From assembly GCA_028641055.1 (NCBI GenBank), contig CM054062.1:139914682-139978681 (forward strand): a stretch of 64,000 nt of DNA. Reading direction: 5' to 3'. Positions within the stretch are counted from its first letter, which is position 1, and each line of letters starts with the position of its first letter. This DNA comes from Alopecurus myosuroides. Its lineage: Eukaryota; Streptophyta; Magnoliopsida; Poales; Poaceae. The notes below the pieces were generated by a model, which saw nothing but the letters and a program-made list of their open reading frames with translations, was not told the origin of the DNA and searched no databases. Of this stretch, positions 1-13,600 are shown in pieces. Position numbers and translations under genes: made by a program.

Positions 1-3000
1 GTTTACTTTTGGCTTTAAAAGGCAACCTAAAAGATGAATTTGACCAAGCCAAAATTCACAGTGGTAAATAAATAAAATCTAAACCACCTCCAATTTGTAG
101 ATCTACATTTGGATGAATAGTTTAGAAATGAAAAATGTTTTGGCAACAGGTACAAGAAACACCAAAATGAGCACCATTTTAAATCCGCAACTCAGAATGC
201 GGTGTATCGAATTGCATTGGAAAGCCCTTGAAATTTCCTAACAGGAGCAATTAACCTTGCTTCCAAATTCCTAATATTTTTGAAATGGAATGCAATTTGG
301 TAAAACACCAGAGAGCACTTTGGTGATTTTTATAAAATAATTAAAGATGAATTTTGATGCAAACTCAATTGGATGGTATTGTGTATGTTTATGGCTATCC
401 AAACCTATCTTGGTTTAATTTGTAGAGAATCATAGAAAATTTGGTGGACAGATCTTTAATTTGCATGTTTCTGCCATTTTGGCATTTTAGGGAATTAAAT
501 TGTGTGAATATATTTGTGTGTTGGAATATTGTTTTCTAGCATGTACAAGTTGTGTGAACTTGTTTTCTAAGTGTTACTTAGCTATTTTAGCATGTTAGAT
601 TGTGTGGAATTAAGTTGAGAAGAAATAGGAATTATGAGAATAGCATATTACTTATCTCTAGGTTATACTTGCATATACTTTTTGAGTGATGAATTGATGT
701 GCAAGCACTTGGATTTTTGATTGGATCCAGTACCATGTTGGTACTTATTTTGTGTTTTTATCACCTCTGATATCTTGCATTTGAATTGGTAGAAAAGCAT
801 GAGTAGCTTTGTCATCACTATGCCAATGTTGGAAAAATTCTCTCATGTGTAGAATTTTTGGCATAATAATTTGTGGTTGTGTAGCCACATATTTTTGTGT
901 TGGATTCATAGGACCAGTAGCATTTTGATGATTTTCTTATGAGTACTTGACCCCTAGATTTTTCACTTGTGTGAAAACAATAGCATGAGTAGCATTACCT
1001 TGCTTGTTTTTGCATCCTATTATTTTCTACTAGTATGGTTATTGCACTAGATGCTAGTTTAGTCTTTTGTTAATTTTTAGCAAGTATGACCAGAGGCTTT
1101 GTGACCTCTTAATGCTTTGTTATGCTAGTGGAACACCCACTGGTGTCATTGCATTTTTGGTGGAAACATTATTTTCCCCACACTAGATGTGTTTCTTTTA
1201 TATGGTTCTCTATTTAATGAGTGCCTAGTATTTTTGCCTTGGGATTTTAAGTGCTAAATGAAAATGTGTATACTTCTGTTTGTAAGTGGTTGTAATCATG
1301 TGTGGCTTGCTAAGAAAAATCCATTCTTGGAGTGTTGTTTGATTCCTCTAGTAATGCCCCTTTTATTACCACTAGTATGTAGGAGTTGCCCTGCAAATTG
1401 ATGCATTGTTTTATCAAATGGGATATTTTTGTTATAGCAAGTATAGATGTTTTTCCCTACTGTTTTTATGACATGGACCCTCTGGTTGTATTTCAATTAC
1501 TTGATTGAAATGCATCCATTAATTCCTCATGATTGAGTAGTCCTAGTTTCCTTAGCAGTTTTGTTTGTATTGAATTATTTTTCCTGCCAACTTGTGTTTG
1601 GTAGATATTTGTATCCTTGCATGAGGACATGTTTTCATTTCCCTTTATGATAACATGGATCCTTGTTTGCATTTTAGTACTTTACTTATTATTCATGCTT
1701 GCATAGCAAACTTTTAGTAGAAACATGTCACTAGGATTCCTCCTTTTTAGTCATTGTTTCTATGGTTCTCACTATGAGAAATTGTGTGTTTTGTGATGAG
1801 TCTATTACCTTGTTACACTTGTGTATGCTCACTGATTTGTAAAAGTAACTTTTGCAAATCATGTGTTTTATTTATTCTTGATGTGAATTTAGACTTAGTA
1901 GGATAGCTACCTTTTTCTTTTTGTGGTTTGGTTGATAGACCCATTGCCATGATTATTATTGTGCATGTTGTGTATACTTTTAGTAGTCTCACCCTTGTGA
2001 AACTAAGTGTATTTTGGGTTTATTAATATCTTGGTATGAGAGTGGCACACCCACTGAATCCATGATATTAAGGTTGTGAGATATGTTCCTCCAACCTTAA
2101 GCTGCCTTATTAAATGGCATTTCTGCCAAGTGTGTTTGTTTGGTTGTTTGCTAAATTAATAATTGTGAGATTGGTTATTATTAGTTTCCTTGCTGTATGT
2201 ATTGTTATGTATGGTTGCTTGCCTTGATTGGTTCTGAATGTGTGTCCTTTATTCTTTTTACGACGTTAGAAAAACGAAGAGGAAGGAAGTGTCGTGAAGC
2301 TCTGTTTCAAGTTCCAGTCACTCCAAAACCATGGACACAAGGAGATACCAGGCAAGCCATCCTGATGCTTGCTGATACAATACTTATCATTATATATCAT
2401 GCATGTTTTACATCTGAAGTTTTACCAAAACTTGATTATCAAAAACTATTTTTGATGTGGCTATTACTACTATACTAGTATATAGGTTACTATTATGCCA
2501 GTAGTTAAACTTGGTAATACCAAGCCCATAAGCCACCATATGGTATTTATTACCATCAAATATACTAGTCCCTAAGTGGACACCCTAAAATTGTGATTCT
2601 ACAAAACAAAGGCTTTACGGAAAAACCCGGAGAAAAGGCGGATCCTTGTTCTCCGGAGGAATGTGGTAGTGGTCATTTTTGAGAAAGTGGTGTTTTCAAA
2701 AATGACACATAACCTAGTCTTCGCCGGACAACCTTTACCGTACTGCCACCCTACCCCAACATGGGCACGGGGCTTAACTTGAAGTTTGTTCTTGTTAGTG
2801 TGTGTTCTATCTCAATCGCTATAAGGGACGTCGTACCCTCGAACCGAATGTCGTGGAGACATACAAAGTGTGGGATTAATTTTCCCTCCGGTCGCATCAG
2901 TTGAGGCATCCTGGCTTGGCGGGGATTAGCTCGGTGCCGGGGATGTGGTAAAACTCAACTGAGAGATAGGCATATTCTAGCTTGAACATAGTGGATGGTT

Positions 3001-4017
3001 ATGATCAGATACCTGATGTTTACATACTGTTGTTACAGTCCGTGGTTGTTCACGGTAGGTGTACTGGATCTGGTGGATGTGTACACCTCTGCAGAGTACA
3101 ACTTTTTTGAAGAAGCCGCGTCCTCGGATATGGACAGTTGAATGGCCATGTAGCTAGCATTGTGTCAATGTTTTCAAAAGAGGAAGTTTTTGAAAAGGAA
3201 TTTTGGAAAGGAAGTGTTGAACTTGTGAAGTTCGGAAAGAAATGGAAACTTATACCGTGGAGGTATCGTTGATGATGGAAAAGCCAGAAGTTGTTATACA
3301 AAACAAAATGTTTTGCAAAGAAAACCTTTTCTACTCTAAGCAAGAATTCTGGAAACTGATTCCAAGAAGTTTTGCAAAGAGAAAATATTCTTTAACAAAG
3401 CTTTACAAAACCTCTTGTACATGTGATATCTACAAGAGAAATAAAACTATATTATTTTCTTCTGAAGTATCTTCTTCAACAAAGATGCAGATTAACCTGA
3501 CTGCAACTGTGGTGTCATCATATATGAACACCATTGGTAGTGAACCCTATTTATAGCCTACCTATTCCACCATATAAGCATACTTGCATGTTGGTAAGTG
3601 ATATGATGGATGTCTTGCTGAGTACATTCAAATGTACTCATTATGGTTTCGCCCCTGGTATCTACTTGCCAGACTTTGAGAAGGAGCCTCCGAAGGAGAT
3701 CTATGAAGAGAAGTATGGAGTTGACGGCTTTGCGAACTAGGATCGTCTCCGGGTCAGCAGCCTGTAGGTTAAGCCGTGACTTGGGCTCAACTACGTTGTG
3801 TTTTATTTGTCTTCCGCTGTGTTTGTTAAGTTGCCTGCCCTTTTGGCAGTTGTGTTAGACTTGATCATGTGATCATTTGTGTAATACCTTTATGTATTCG
3901 TGTAATGGATGATGTATTTCTGTGTGCCAACTTTGTATGTTGTTCACGACTGATCTTTCTGGGATCGTGAATGTATGCATGCGGAGGGTTTCAGACTGCC
4001 GGTCTGGGGTCCTTACA
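1..4017 (+). repeat. 5' LTR (3' two thirds) of the LARD-like element
   Basis: This is the direct repeat partner of 9721-13737 and ends ...GGGGTCCTTACA just before the primer site. Similarity is uneven: about 30 mismatches in the first 440 bases but only three in the last kilobase. It carries a two-exon mini-ORF, described separately. I see no other gene in it. Confidence 0.9.
2270..3740 (+). CDS. Putative two-exon acidic mini-ORF inside the LTR (copy 1)
   Basis: Exon a (2270-2351) follows a pyrimidine-rich stretch ending GTTAG and stops at a CAG|GCAAG sequence, the consensus of the minor GC-AG donor class. Exon b (3673-3740) follows CTTGCCAG and ends in TAG. Exon a leaves one base of a codon and exon b supplies two, so the frames join. 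Exon a reads about 27 codons beginning KNEEEGSVVKL; exon b reads DFEKEPPKEIYEEKYGVDG before a short tail and stop. The intron would be 1321 bases. The upstream start exon is not identified. The same arrangement occurs in the chromovirus LTR at 25326-26678. Function unknown; the exon structure is an inference from splice motifs and phase. Confidence 0.35.
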
Positions 4018-4021
4018 GAGT

Positions 4022-4034
4022 TGGTATCAGAGCC
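4022..4034 (+). other. Primer-binding site (initiator tRNA-Met type)
   Basis: TGGTATCAGAGCC lies four bases after the LTR end. This is the usual complement of the 3' end of plant initiator tRNA-Met. Confidence 0.9.
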
Positions 4035-7000
4035 ATCCTGACCTTAGGAGACCTTAGTTAGCATGGACGTTAGATAGGAAAGAAAAGTATTTTGGAGTAA
4101 AAACCTATTTACTATCTAAATTATTTTTATCTAAGGGAATTTTAGTATATTTTCCCTCCTTATTATCTTTTCAAAAGATTCTAAAGGCATATCTCTCTCG
4201 GTTAAGAGTTTATTTCTTACTTGTTTGCAACTGCTCCGCTCTGTTTTTGAAACATCTCTCGTCTTTGAAGTTTTCTGTTCAGAAAATAGTTAGGGTTTCA
4301 AAAACAAATTGTTGCATATTATTACCTCTCTCAGTTAAAAGTTTTATCAAAACTTTACTTCTATTATCTTGTTTCCATCCAAAAACTTGTATACTTGCCG
4401 ATGTCCCGAGAAGACCAAAATAATTGCCTAGCTCTACAGTGATGATGGTCAGAAGTAGATATAGTTCTTCAGCCACTTCTAGGATTTTGGATCAGTCTAG
4501 TTTGGAGTAATTTAGCGATGAATCCATGAGTCGCCTCCCCCGACGTAGCTCCAATGGAGCCTTGCTTGTGTGTTATGGCTTGCTTATGTGTGTCCGTAAG
4601 ACTTTGTGCTATTGTGTGGTGTAGAATTTGGTTCATCTAGGCTTCTATATGTTTGTGGGATGCTCAAAATTTGCAAATTTGTGATTGCCCCGCTCTTGTT
4701 TTTGAATCGCCTCTTGTTAGGTTTTTGCAAGCAAAAATGTTTGTAGAATATTCAAAAACAAGAATTTGTTGCTTAAACTTATACTTGTTTTCGCCTCGAA
4801 ATGCCACCGTCGTGAACCACCACCATCTCCCCCAAAATCAATGAAAGCACCGTTGGACCTAATAATGGAGGACCATCAAGCCACACGAGCTGATAGCGTT
4901 GCTACCAGTGATGCACTCCAACAGATAAAGCTCCAACAACGACAACCCTCAAAGAAGAAAAGGCGTTAAGAAAACCAACCAATACTGACCAAAACCTCTG
5001 TGTTTTGTCTGTTTGCAAAAGACTCGTTTTGCCCTGTTGGCTAAACGTTGCACCTTTTTATGTCCCCTTTTAAAATATCAAACTAGAGAGATCCCCTTTT
5101 TAATAGTTATATACCTCCCTCCTCTGGAGAAAGGTGCAAAAGAAGTCTTCACATGCCATGATGCGCAACCCCCTCAGAAGCAAATCAAAAGAGCACAATT
5201 CAATATTCGACGTATGACACTAGTCGTATCTTGTCGGACAAACATTATTAAATAAAAAGCTAACAAGACTAACATGCTTTGTTCTAATCTTAGGTTGACA
5301 CCTAACCAAAGCATGCGAACTACTGACAACTCTTTCTAAACCAAAGAATTAAGTGACTTAGGACACCTTTTAATCTAGTTGGTAAAAAGGAGAAGTCACG
5401 AGAAAATAAAATGATGACCTATTCGTTTACTAGTCAATAGGATATCGGGTGTATCTACTTTGGAAACCAAATCTTAGTAGACGTTGTAGGTACTATGGAA
5501 TTCGGGGTTTAGAAATTAAGTGAACGATGGAATGATTATGATAGATCTAGAAAACATCAGTTTTCCTATTTTTGTTTCTTTGTGTGCTCTTGATTGAAAT
5601 GAGTTTGTGTTTTATTCAATCTTGCTTCCTAACTTATATGGAGTTGTTAGGACTTGTTATTATGTTGTTTTCCTACAATAAATCTACCCTAGAAAGTGTG
5701 TGCATGATTGGAAACTCGAATAAAAATGAAATAGCATTTGTTACCTTCTAGTTTATTATTTGGAAGTATTGTGAGAGCTAGATCTGTGTATACTTTCTTA
5801 GTAGATTTTGTGCTATGTTTTCTTTGAGTCCAGTACCATTTAGGTACTATTATTTTGAGGCTTGTACCTATGTTAGCTTGCATGTCTCTTAATAGTAAAG
5901 CATGTGTAAGCATTGCTATCATTATGCACTAATATTGTTTCACTAGATTAAATAGCCTTATATTTTTATCTGGTATGCAAAGTTTTTCATGAGTAACCAG
6001 AGGCTTAGTAACTATTTTTCCTTGGTATTAGTAGGCCATAGCCCACTGGTCCCATTGCATTTTGGCTTGAGGATGAAAATCCCCAACCATACACATGTGT
6101 GAAAATAACATGTTTCACCATATGATTGATTTCTATTTTCCACAATGGAAAATATAATTGTTTGTTTTCACCTGCAAGTGAGAAGTTTATTTATTATTAA
6201 TAAATACTAGTATGTTTAGGTGTGATCCTTTTGTTAGCATAATATTCCTTAGGGGTATCATGTTAAGAAATGTTTCACTATCGTGTGCTGAAATTAAATT
6301 GTTCGCAAATAAAATAAATTCCTCTTGATTGGTAGATTGTTTGTGAATAATTTTAAATTGAGTGTATGTATTTTTGAAAAGGTTTAGATAAATTTTCATT
6401 AATTGCATAGCTACTGGTTGTGTGAGTTATACCTTGCTTGTTTGCGAGTAATTGGTTAAAGAAAACAGAAATTGCTAGAAGAAATTTCTGCATGCTTAAT
6501 GGTTGATTCATAAAATTACTCTGGTGCTTGTGCTTACTAACATGAGTAGGATTGGTGTACTGCTATTAGGTACACTTATGTTCATGACTTGCTTGTTTAA
6601 GTTTAAACATCATGATAGCATTGTTTGCTTCTCTAGGGTGAAGCTAGTTTCACCACTAGAAAATGGTGATTTTTGCTCTAGTATTACCCTCTTTTTATTT
6701 TATGAGTATATGTGTTGATATAGCATGTTTAGGAAGTTATTACTTCTGTTATCATGCCATAAATTATTTAGTTGCATGTTCTATGGTTATAGGATATGAT
6801 TATCTCTTATAGCATGCTGGTGTAGATTTTTCATACTAGTGTGTTATTTGTGAAGTCCTGTTTTTTTTATGCCTGTGTAATAGGAGTTTTATCTTGTGTG
6901 AAGATGGTGTTTTAGAGTATCTTTATGATTGGATTCATTGGTTTTTAGCTACTGGTTCTTTGCTAATTGTTCATGATTGATGGATTCCAAAACCTCTAGT

Positions 7001-7628
7001 AAACAATAACCTCGTGAATAAATAGTCTATTCATCTGTGGTGTTGTTTGCTTGCTCATTGGATTTTCTTTAAATGTTTTACCTTAGCATGAGTTTATACT
7101 TGTGTTATGATTGTTCTTAAGAGTATCTTATGAAACTAAAAACATCCAACTAAAATCATGAACTTATTAAGTGATAGTTGCTTGTGGGGAGTAACACCCA
7201 CTGCCGTGAGTATTGTTATGTCTGCTTGTGTTACCTTAGCAACCTAACCTTTGCACCCACAAGCTATATTTTTAGCTTCTTACATACCTTGTTATGAGAG
7301 TGGTACACCACTACATATGTGGTATGTAATATGTGGGATATAGCTAGGAACACATGTAATAATTGACGGTACGTTTCGAGATAGTTCTGCACTAACCTTA
7401 ATTTTGTTTGTTTCTAAATCGTCCAAAACCCAAGGTGAGGAGACCCTGGTCAGGTCTCGTCAAACTAGGAAACAAAAGTTTTGGACCTAAAACAGTACTG
7501 GTGTATTTTTTAAAGTGAATTTGCTAATTTAGGGGAGTACCCCGCCTCCCAAGAAAAGTCAAAGGGGGGAAGCACCTGCACTCCAACACTAACATTGTGT
7601 TTGTTGGCCCTCCCTTAGTCCTCGCTTG

Positions 7629-7668
7629 CGAATCTCGGGGACGAGATTCGTTTTAAGGGGGGAAGACC
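7629..7668 (+). other. Stem-loop plus polypurine tract before the 3' LTR
   Basis: CGAATCTCG (7629-7637) and CGAGATTCG (7642-7650) form a perfect nine-base-pair stem closed by GGGA, a GNRA-type tetraloop sequence. The purine tract AAGGGGGGAAGACC (7655-7668) follows directly and abuts the LTR start, marking plus-strand priming. Confidence 0.8.
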
Positions 7669-10600
7669 TGTCACATCCCAATTTTGGAATACCTGATAAC
7701 ACAGTTGTTTTGCTAATTGCTTGACCAATTAAACTTTGGTTGTGTTTGATTTAAGTGCAACTCAACAAACTAATTATATAAACTTGCAAACTTAAAAAGA
7801 TAGCAAAGCAGTAAACTAAAAATATTCAACATATTGTTCCAATGACCTTGACAATATTTTCTAAAGTAAATATTGATCAAAGAGTTTTCCAAATCTATCT
7901 TATGAATCCCATACTTGTTGAATATTATTCCAAGGCCCAAATTAAGAAAGAGGAAACACTAAATAAATTTCCCTAAAAGATTATCAGGAAAAAGAGACAT
8001 TCTTAGATGCTTCACCAAAATTTTATCAAATGTTTTTCCAACCTTGCAAGCTTAAAAACAAAAGTATTGGAGAGCATTGACTTTCTATCTCTAGTCACAT
8101 AAATATTTTGGCAAAGCATTGTTAAAGAAAAGCCAAGTGCCTTATTAAATTGAATTTCCAATATTTCCAGAAACAGGAAACTCAAACAAGTTACTATTGG
8201 AAACTTTCTTCAAATGATCTGAAATTAATACCAGTGCTTCCTTATATCAAATAAGGAACACACACAAGAGGATACCAAAATTTGAATCCATTAAAGTCCT
8301 GAAAACATGATTTTTCTCCACAGCAACAATTGGAATTTTGAACAAGTTTGTTCTACAAACTTTTTCAAAATGCCATGAAATACATACCACATGCTCTATA
8401 TCATAAATAAGGATGAAAACCAAAAGGGAACAAGTTTTTGAATTGTTTAAGTTGCCAAAAACCCCTGGTTTCAAGACAGCACCTTTAAGAAATTTGAACA
8501 AGTTTGTTCTATGAAGTAACTCAAAATGACTTGAATTTTCTACCACACAAGGAATACACCAAATAAGGAATGTGTGCAAAAACTTATCATTTTTGGAAGC
8601 TCCTAAGTAGTCTAATAAATTCAATGGCCATTTATGTCAGAATTCAAATTTGAACAACTTTGATCTATCAAGTCTATCCAATTGAGCCAATTTTCACTTA
8701 TGTTGTACATCTCAACTAATAAGAATTTTGGGAAAAAGGATTTTAAATTTTGACTTTGTTTTCCTAGGGAAAACAACATTTTTCAGAGAGAGAAAAGAGA
8801 GAAAAGGACCTCTTTGTAATTGGCCAGGGACCTAGTTGTAAGCTGAGTCACCTTCTTCTCCCTCCTAGCTCTCTGTAGATACAGAGCACCTACGCCATTG
8901 CTTCGATTAGAAGGTATCGAGGAGGATAAGAACCCCCCATGTGCACCTCTGTACCTCCCACTTGCTCCCTCTCTCTCTCCCATCGAGTTCTTCTCTCTCT
9001 GCTCAAGAAATAGCTCAACCGAAACCCTAGATTTTGGTCACCGTCGATTCGGCCCGTGGTGATCTCGCCGCCGGTCGCCGTGGTGCCCATCATCTCCGCC
9101 TCGTCGAGCTTGCCCTCCCTGCTGAAGGAATCAAGCCGTAACGCCGCGTGGTGCCCGCGCCATCCATCTTCGTCTCCGAGCCCGACGAACTCCGGCGATG
9201 AATCTCCGCCGATTCGCTCCTCCTCCGTCCTCACCGAGCCTTCCATCACGTTCATGGTGAGCACGCGACCCTCCCGGTCTCTTTTCCCCTCTCCCTCTCC
9301 CTCTAGATCGTGGCCGCGCCGTGGTCTCTTTCCGGCCACCGTGCGCCGTCGACGCCGGCTGCCCTCCGGCCACTCCCAGGAAACGAGCCCCCTCCCTTTT
9401 GCTTCCCCACAACTAGAGCAACGCGTAGGTGTGTTCAATTCGTGAAACGGTGCACGGATTCGCCGTGTACGGCCTCGCCGGAGCTCTCCCCGCCGGCGAG
9501 TGGCGCAGTGCTGGCGTCAGCGCGTGCTTGACCCGCGCAGGAGGAGTCAAACCTGCAGGTGGGCCACGGATCTGCCCGCGTGGCTGCCGCGTGGCCACTG
9601 GCCCGCTGATCAGCGGCAGAGGCTAGATCTGCGCGCGGTGAGAGTAGATCTGGCCGGCCCAGTTTGGGATCTGGCCCATGTGGAGTGTTTTTCCTTTTAA
9701 ATTTTTCACAGAAACAGACATGTTTACTTTTGGCTCTAAAAGGCAACCTAAAAGATGAATTTGACCAAGCCAAAATTCACAGTGGTAAATAAACAAAATC
9801 TAAACCACCTCCAATTTGTAGATCTACATTTGGATGAATAGTTTAGAAATGAAAAATGTTTGGGCGACAGGTACCAGAAACACCAAAATTAGCAACATTT
9901 TAAATCCACACCTCAGAATGAGGTGTATCCAATTTCATGGGAAAGCCATTGAAATTTACTAACAGGAGCAATTAACCTTTCTTCCAAATTCCTAATATTT
10001 TTCAAATGGCATACAATTTGGTAAAACACCAGAGAGCACTTTGGTGGTTTTTATAAACTAATTAAAGATGAATTTTGATGAAAACTCAATTGTATGGTCT
10101 TGTGTATGTTTAGGGATATCCAAACCTAGCTTGTTTTAATTTTTAGAGCATCATAGAAAATTTGGTGGACAGATCTTTAATTTGCATGTTTCTGCCATTT
10201 TGGCATTTTAGGGAATTAAATTGTGTGAATATATTTGTGTGTTGCAATATTGTTTTCTAGCATGTACAAGTTGTGTGAACTTGTTTTCTAAGTGTTAATT
10301 AGCTATTTTAGCATGTTAGATTGTGTGGAATTAAGTTGAGAAGAAATAGGAATTATGAGAATAGCATATTACTTATCTCTAGTTTATACTTGCATATACT
10401 TTTTGAGTGATGAATTGATGTGCAAGCACTTGGATTTTTGATTGGATCCAGTACCATGTTGGTACTTATTTTGTGTTGTTATCACCTCTGCTATCTTGCA
10501 TTTGAATTGGTAGAAAAGCATGAGTAGCTTTGTCATCACTATGCCAATGTTGGAAAAAATCTCTCATGTGTAGAATTATTGGCATAATAATTTGTGGTTG

Positions 10601-13600
10601 TGTAGCCAAATATTTTTTGTTGGATTCATAGGACCAGTAGCATTTTGATGATGTTCTTATGAGTACTTGACCCCTAGGTTTTTCACTTGTGTGAAAACAA
10701 TAGAATGAGTAGCATTACCTTGCTTGTTTTTGCATCCTATTATTTTCTACTAGTATGGTTATTGCACTAGATGCTAGTTTAGTCTTTTGTTAATTTTTAG
10801 CAAGTATGACCAGAGGCTTTGTGACCTATTAATGCTTTTTTATGCTAGTGGAACACCCACTGGTGTCATTGCATTTTTGGTGGAAACATTATTTTCCCCA
10901 CACTAGATGTGTTTCTTTTATATGGTTCTCTATTTAATGAGTGCCTAGTATTTTTGCCTTGGGATTTTAAGTGCTAAATGAAAATGTGTATACTTCTGTT
11001 TGTAATTGGTTGTAATTATGTGTGGCTTGCTAAGAAAAATCCATTCTTGGAGTGTTGTTTGATTCCTCTAGTAATGCCCCTTTTATTACCACTAGTATGT
11101 AGGAGTTTCCCTGCAAATTGATGCATTGTTTTATCAAATGGGATATTTTTGTTATAGCAAGTATAGATGTTTTTCCCTACTGTTTTTATGACATGGACCC
11201 TCTGATTGTATTTCAATTACTTGATTGAAATGCATCCATTAATTCCTCATGATTGAGTAGTCCTAGTTTCCTTAGCAGTTTTGTTTGTATTGAATTATTT
11301 TTCCTGCCAACTTGTGTTTGGTAGATATTTGTATCCGTGCATGAGGACATGTTTTCATTTCCCATTATGATAACATGGATCCTTGTTTGCATTTTAGTAC
11401 TTTACTTATTATTCATGCTTGCATAGCAAACTTTTAGTAGAAACATGTCACTAGGATTCCTCCTTTTTAGTCATTGTTTCTATGGTTCTCACTATGAGAA
11501 ATTGTCTGTTTTGTGATGAGTCTATTACCTTGTTACACTTGTGTAGGCTCACTGATTTGTAAAAGTAACTTTTGCAAATCATGTGTTTTATTTATTCTTG
11601 ATGTGAATTTAGACTTAGTAGGATAGCTACCTTTTTCTTTTTGTGGTTTGGTTGATAGACCCATTGCCATGATTATTATTGTGCATGTTGTGTATACTTT
11701 TAGTAGTCTCACCCTTGTGAAACTAAGTGTATTTTGGGTTTATTAATATCTTGGTATGAGAGTGGCACACCCACTGAATCCATGATATTAAGGTTGTGAG
11801 ATATGTTCCTCCAACCTTAAGCTGCCTTATTAAATGGCATTTCTGCCAAGTGTGTTTGTTTGGTTGTTTGCTAAATTAATAATTGTGAGATTGGTTATTA
11901 TTAGTTTCCTTGCTGTATGTATTGTTATGTATGGTTGCTTGCCTTGATTGGTTCTGAATGTGTGTCCTTTATTCTTTTTACGACGTTAGAAAAACGAAGA
12001 GGAAGGAAGTGTCGTGAAGCTCTGTTTCAAGTTCCAGTCACTCCAAAACCAGGGACACAAGGAGATACCAGGCAAGCCATCCTGATGCTTGCTGATACAA
12101 TACTTATCATTATCTATCATGCATGTTTTACATCTGAAGTTTTACCAAAACTTGATTATCAAAAACTATTTTTGATGTGGCTATTACTACTATACTAGTA
12201 TATAGGTTACTATTATGCCAGTAGTTAAACTTGGTAATACCAAGCCCATAAGCCACCATATGGTATTTATTACCATCAAATATACTAGTCCCTAAGTGGA
12301 CACCCTAAAATTGTGATTCTACAAAACAAAGGCTTTACAGAAAAACCCGGAGAAAAGGCGGATCCTTGATCTCCGGAGGAATGTGGAAGTGGTCATTTTT
12401 GAGAAAGTGGTGTTTTCAAAAATGACACATAACCTAGTCTTCGCCGGACAACCTTTACCGTACTGCCACCCTACCCCAACATGGGCACGGCGCTTAACTG
12501 GAAGTTTGTTCTTGTTAGTGTGTGTTCTATCTCAATCGCTATAAGGGACGTCGTACCCTCGAACCGAATGTCGTGGAGACATACAAAGTGTGGGATTAAT
12601 TTTCCCTCCGGTCGCATCAGTTGAGGCATCCTGGCTTGGCGGGGATTAGCTCGGTGCCGGGGATGTGGTAAAACTCAACTGAGAGATAGGCATATTCTAG
12701 CTTGAACATAGTGGATGGTTATGATCAGATACCTGATGTTTACATACTGTTGTTACAGTCCGTGGTTGTTCACGGTAGGTGTACTGGATCTGGTGGATGT
12801 GTACACCTCTGCAGAGTACAACTTTTTTGAAGAAGCCGCGTCCTCGGATATGGACAGTTGAATGGCCATGTAGCTAGCATTGTGTCAATGTTTTCAAAAG
12901 AGGAAGTTTTTGAAAAGGAATTTTGGAAAGGAAGTGTTGAACTTGTGAAGTTCGGAAAGAAATGGAAACTTATACCGTGGAGGTATCGTTGATGATGGAA
13001 AAGCCAGAAGTTGTTATACAAAACAAAATGTTTTGCAAAGAAAACCTTTTCTACTCTAAGCAAGAATTCTGGAAACTGATTCCAAGAAGTTTTGCAAAGA
13101 GAAAATATTCTTTAACAAAGCTTTACAAAACCTCTTGTACATGTGATATCTACAAGAGAAATAAAACTATATTATTTTCTTCTGAAGTATCTTCTTCAAC
13201 AAAGATGCAGATTAACCTGACTGCAACTGTGGTGTCATCATATATGAACACCATTGGTAGTGAACCCTATTTATAGCCTACCTATTCCACCATATAAGCA
13301 TACTTGCATGTTGGTAAGTGATATGATGGATGTCTTGCTGAGTACATTCAAATGTACTCATTATGGTTTCGCCCCTGGTATCTACTTGCCAGACTTTGAG
13401 AAGGAGCCTCCGAAGGAGATCTATGAAGAGAAGTACGGAGTTGACGGCTTTGCGAACTAGGATCGTCTCCGGGTCAGCAGCCTGTAGGTTAAGGCGTGAC
13501 TTGGGCTCAACTACGTTGTGTTTTATTTGTCTTCCGCTGTGTTTGTTAAGTTCCCTGCCCTTTTGGCAGTTGTGTTAGACTTGATCATGTGATCATTTGT

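Larger units (their letters stand above)
4018..7668 (+). other. Non-coding internal domain of the LARD-like element
   Basis: No reading frame above about 80 codons shows a recognisable retroelement domain. The longest protein-like stretch is 4766-4969, whose hydrophilic C-terminus ends SKKKRR and might be a gag relic, but I cannot support that. The right part (about 5800-7350) is collinear with and distantly similar to 700-2100 of the LTR, sharing phrases such as CCAGAGGCTT and ATGAGAGTGG in the same order. The domain ends in a hairpin and purine tract. Confidence 0.7.

Noticed and set aside
8890..9773. Cluster of overlapping ORFs on both strands, up to 182 codons
   Set aside because: They fall in a GC-rich LTR segment where stops are rare, overlap in several frames, show low-complexity Arg/Ser/Pro composition and no domain.
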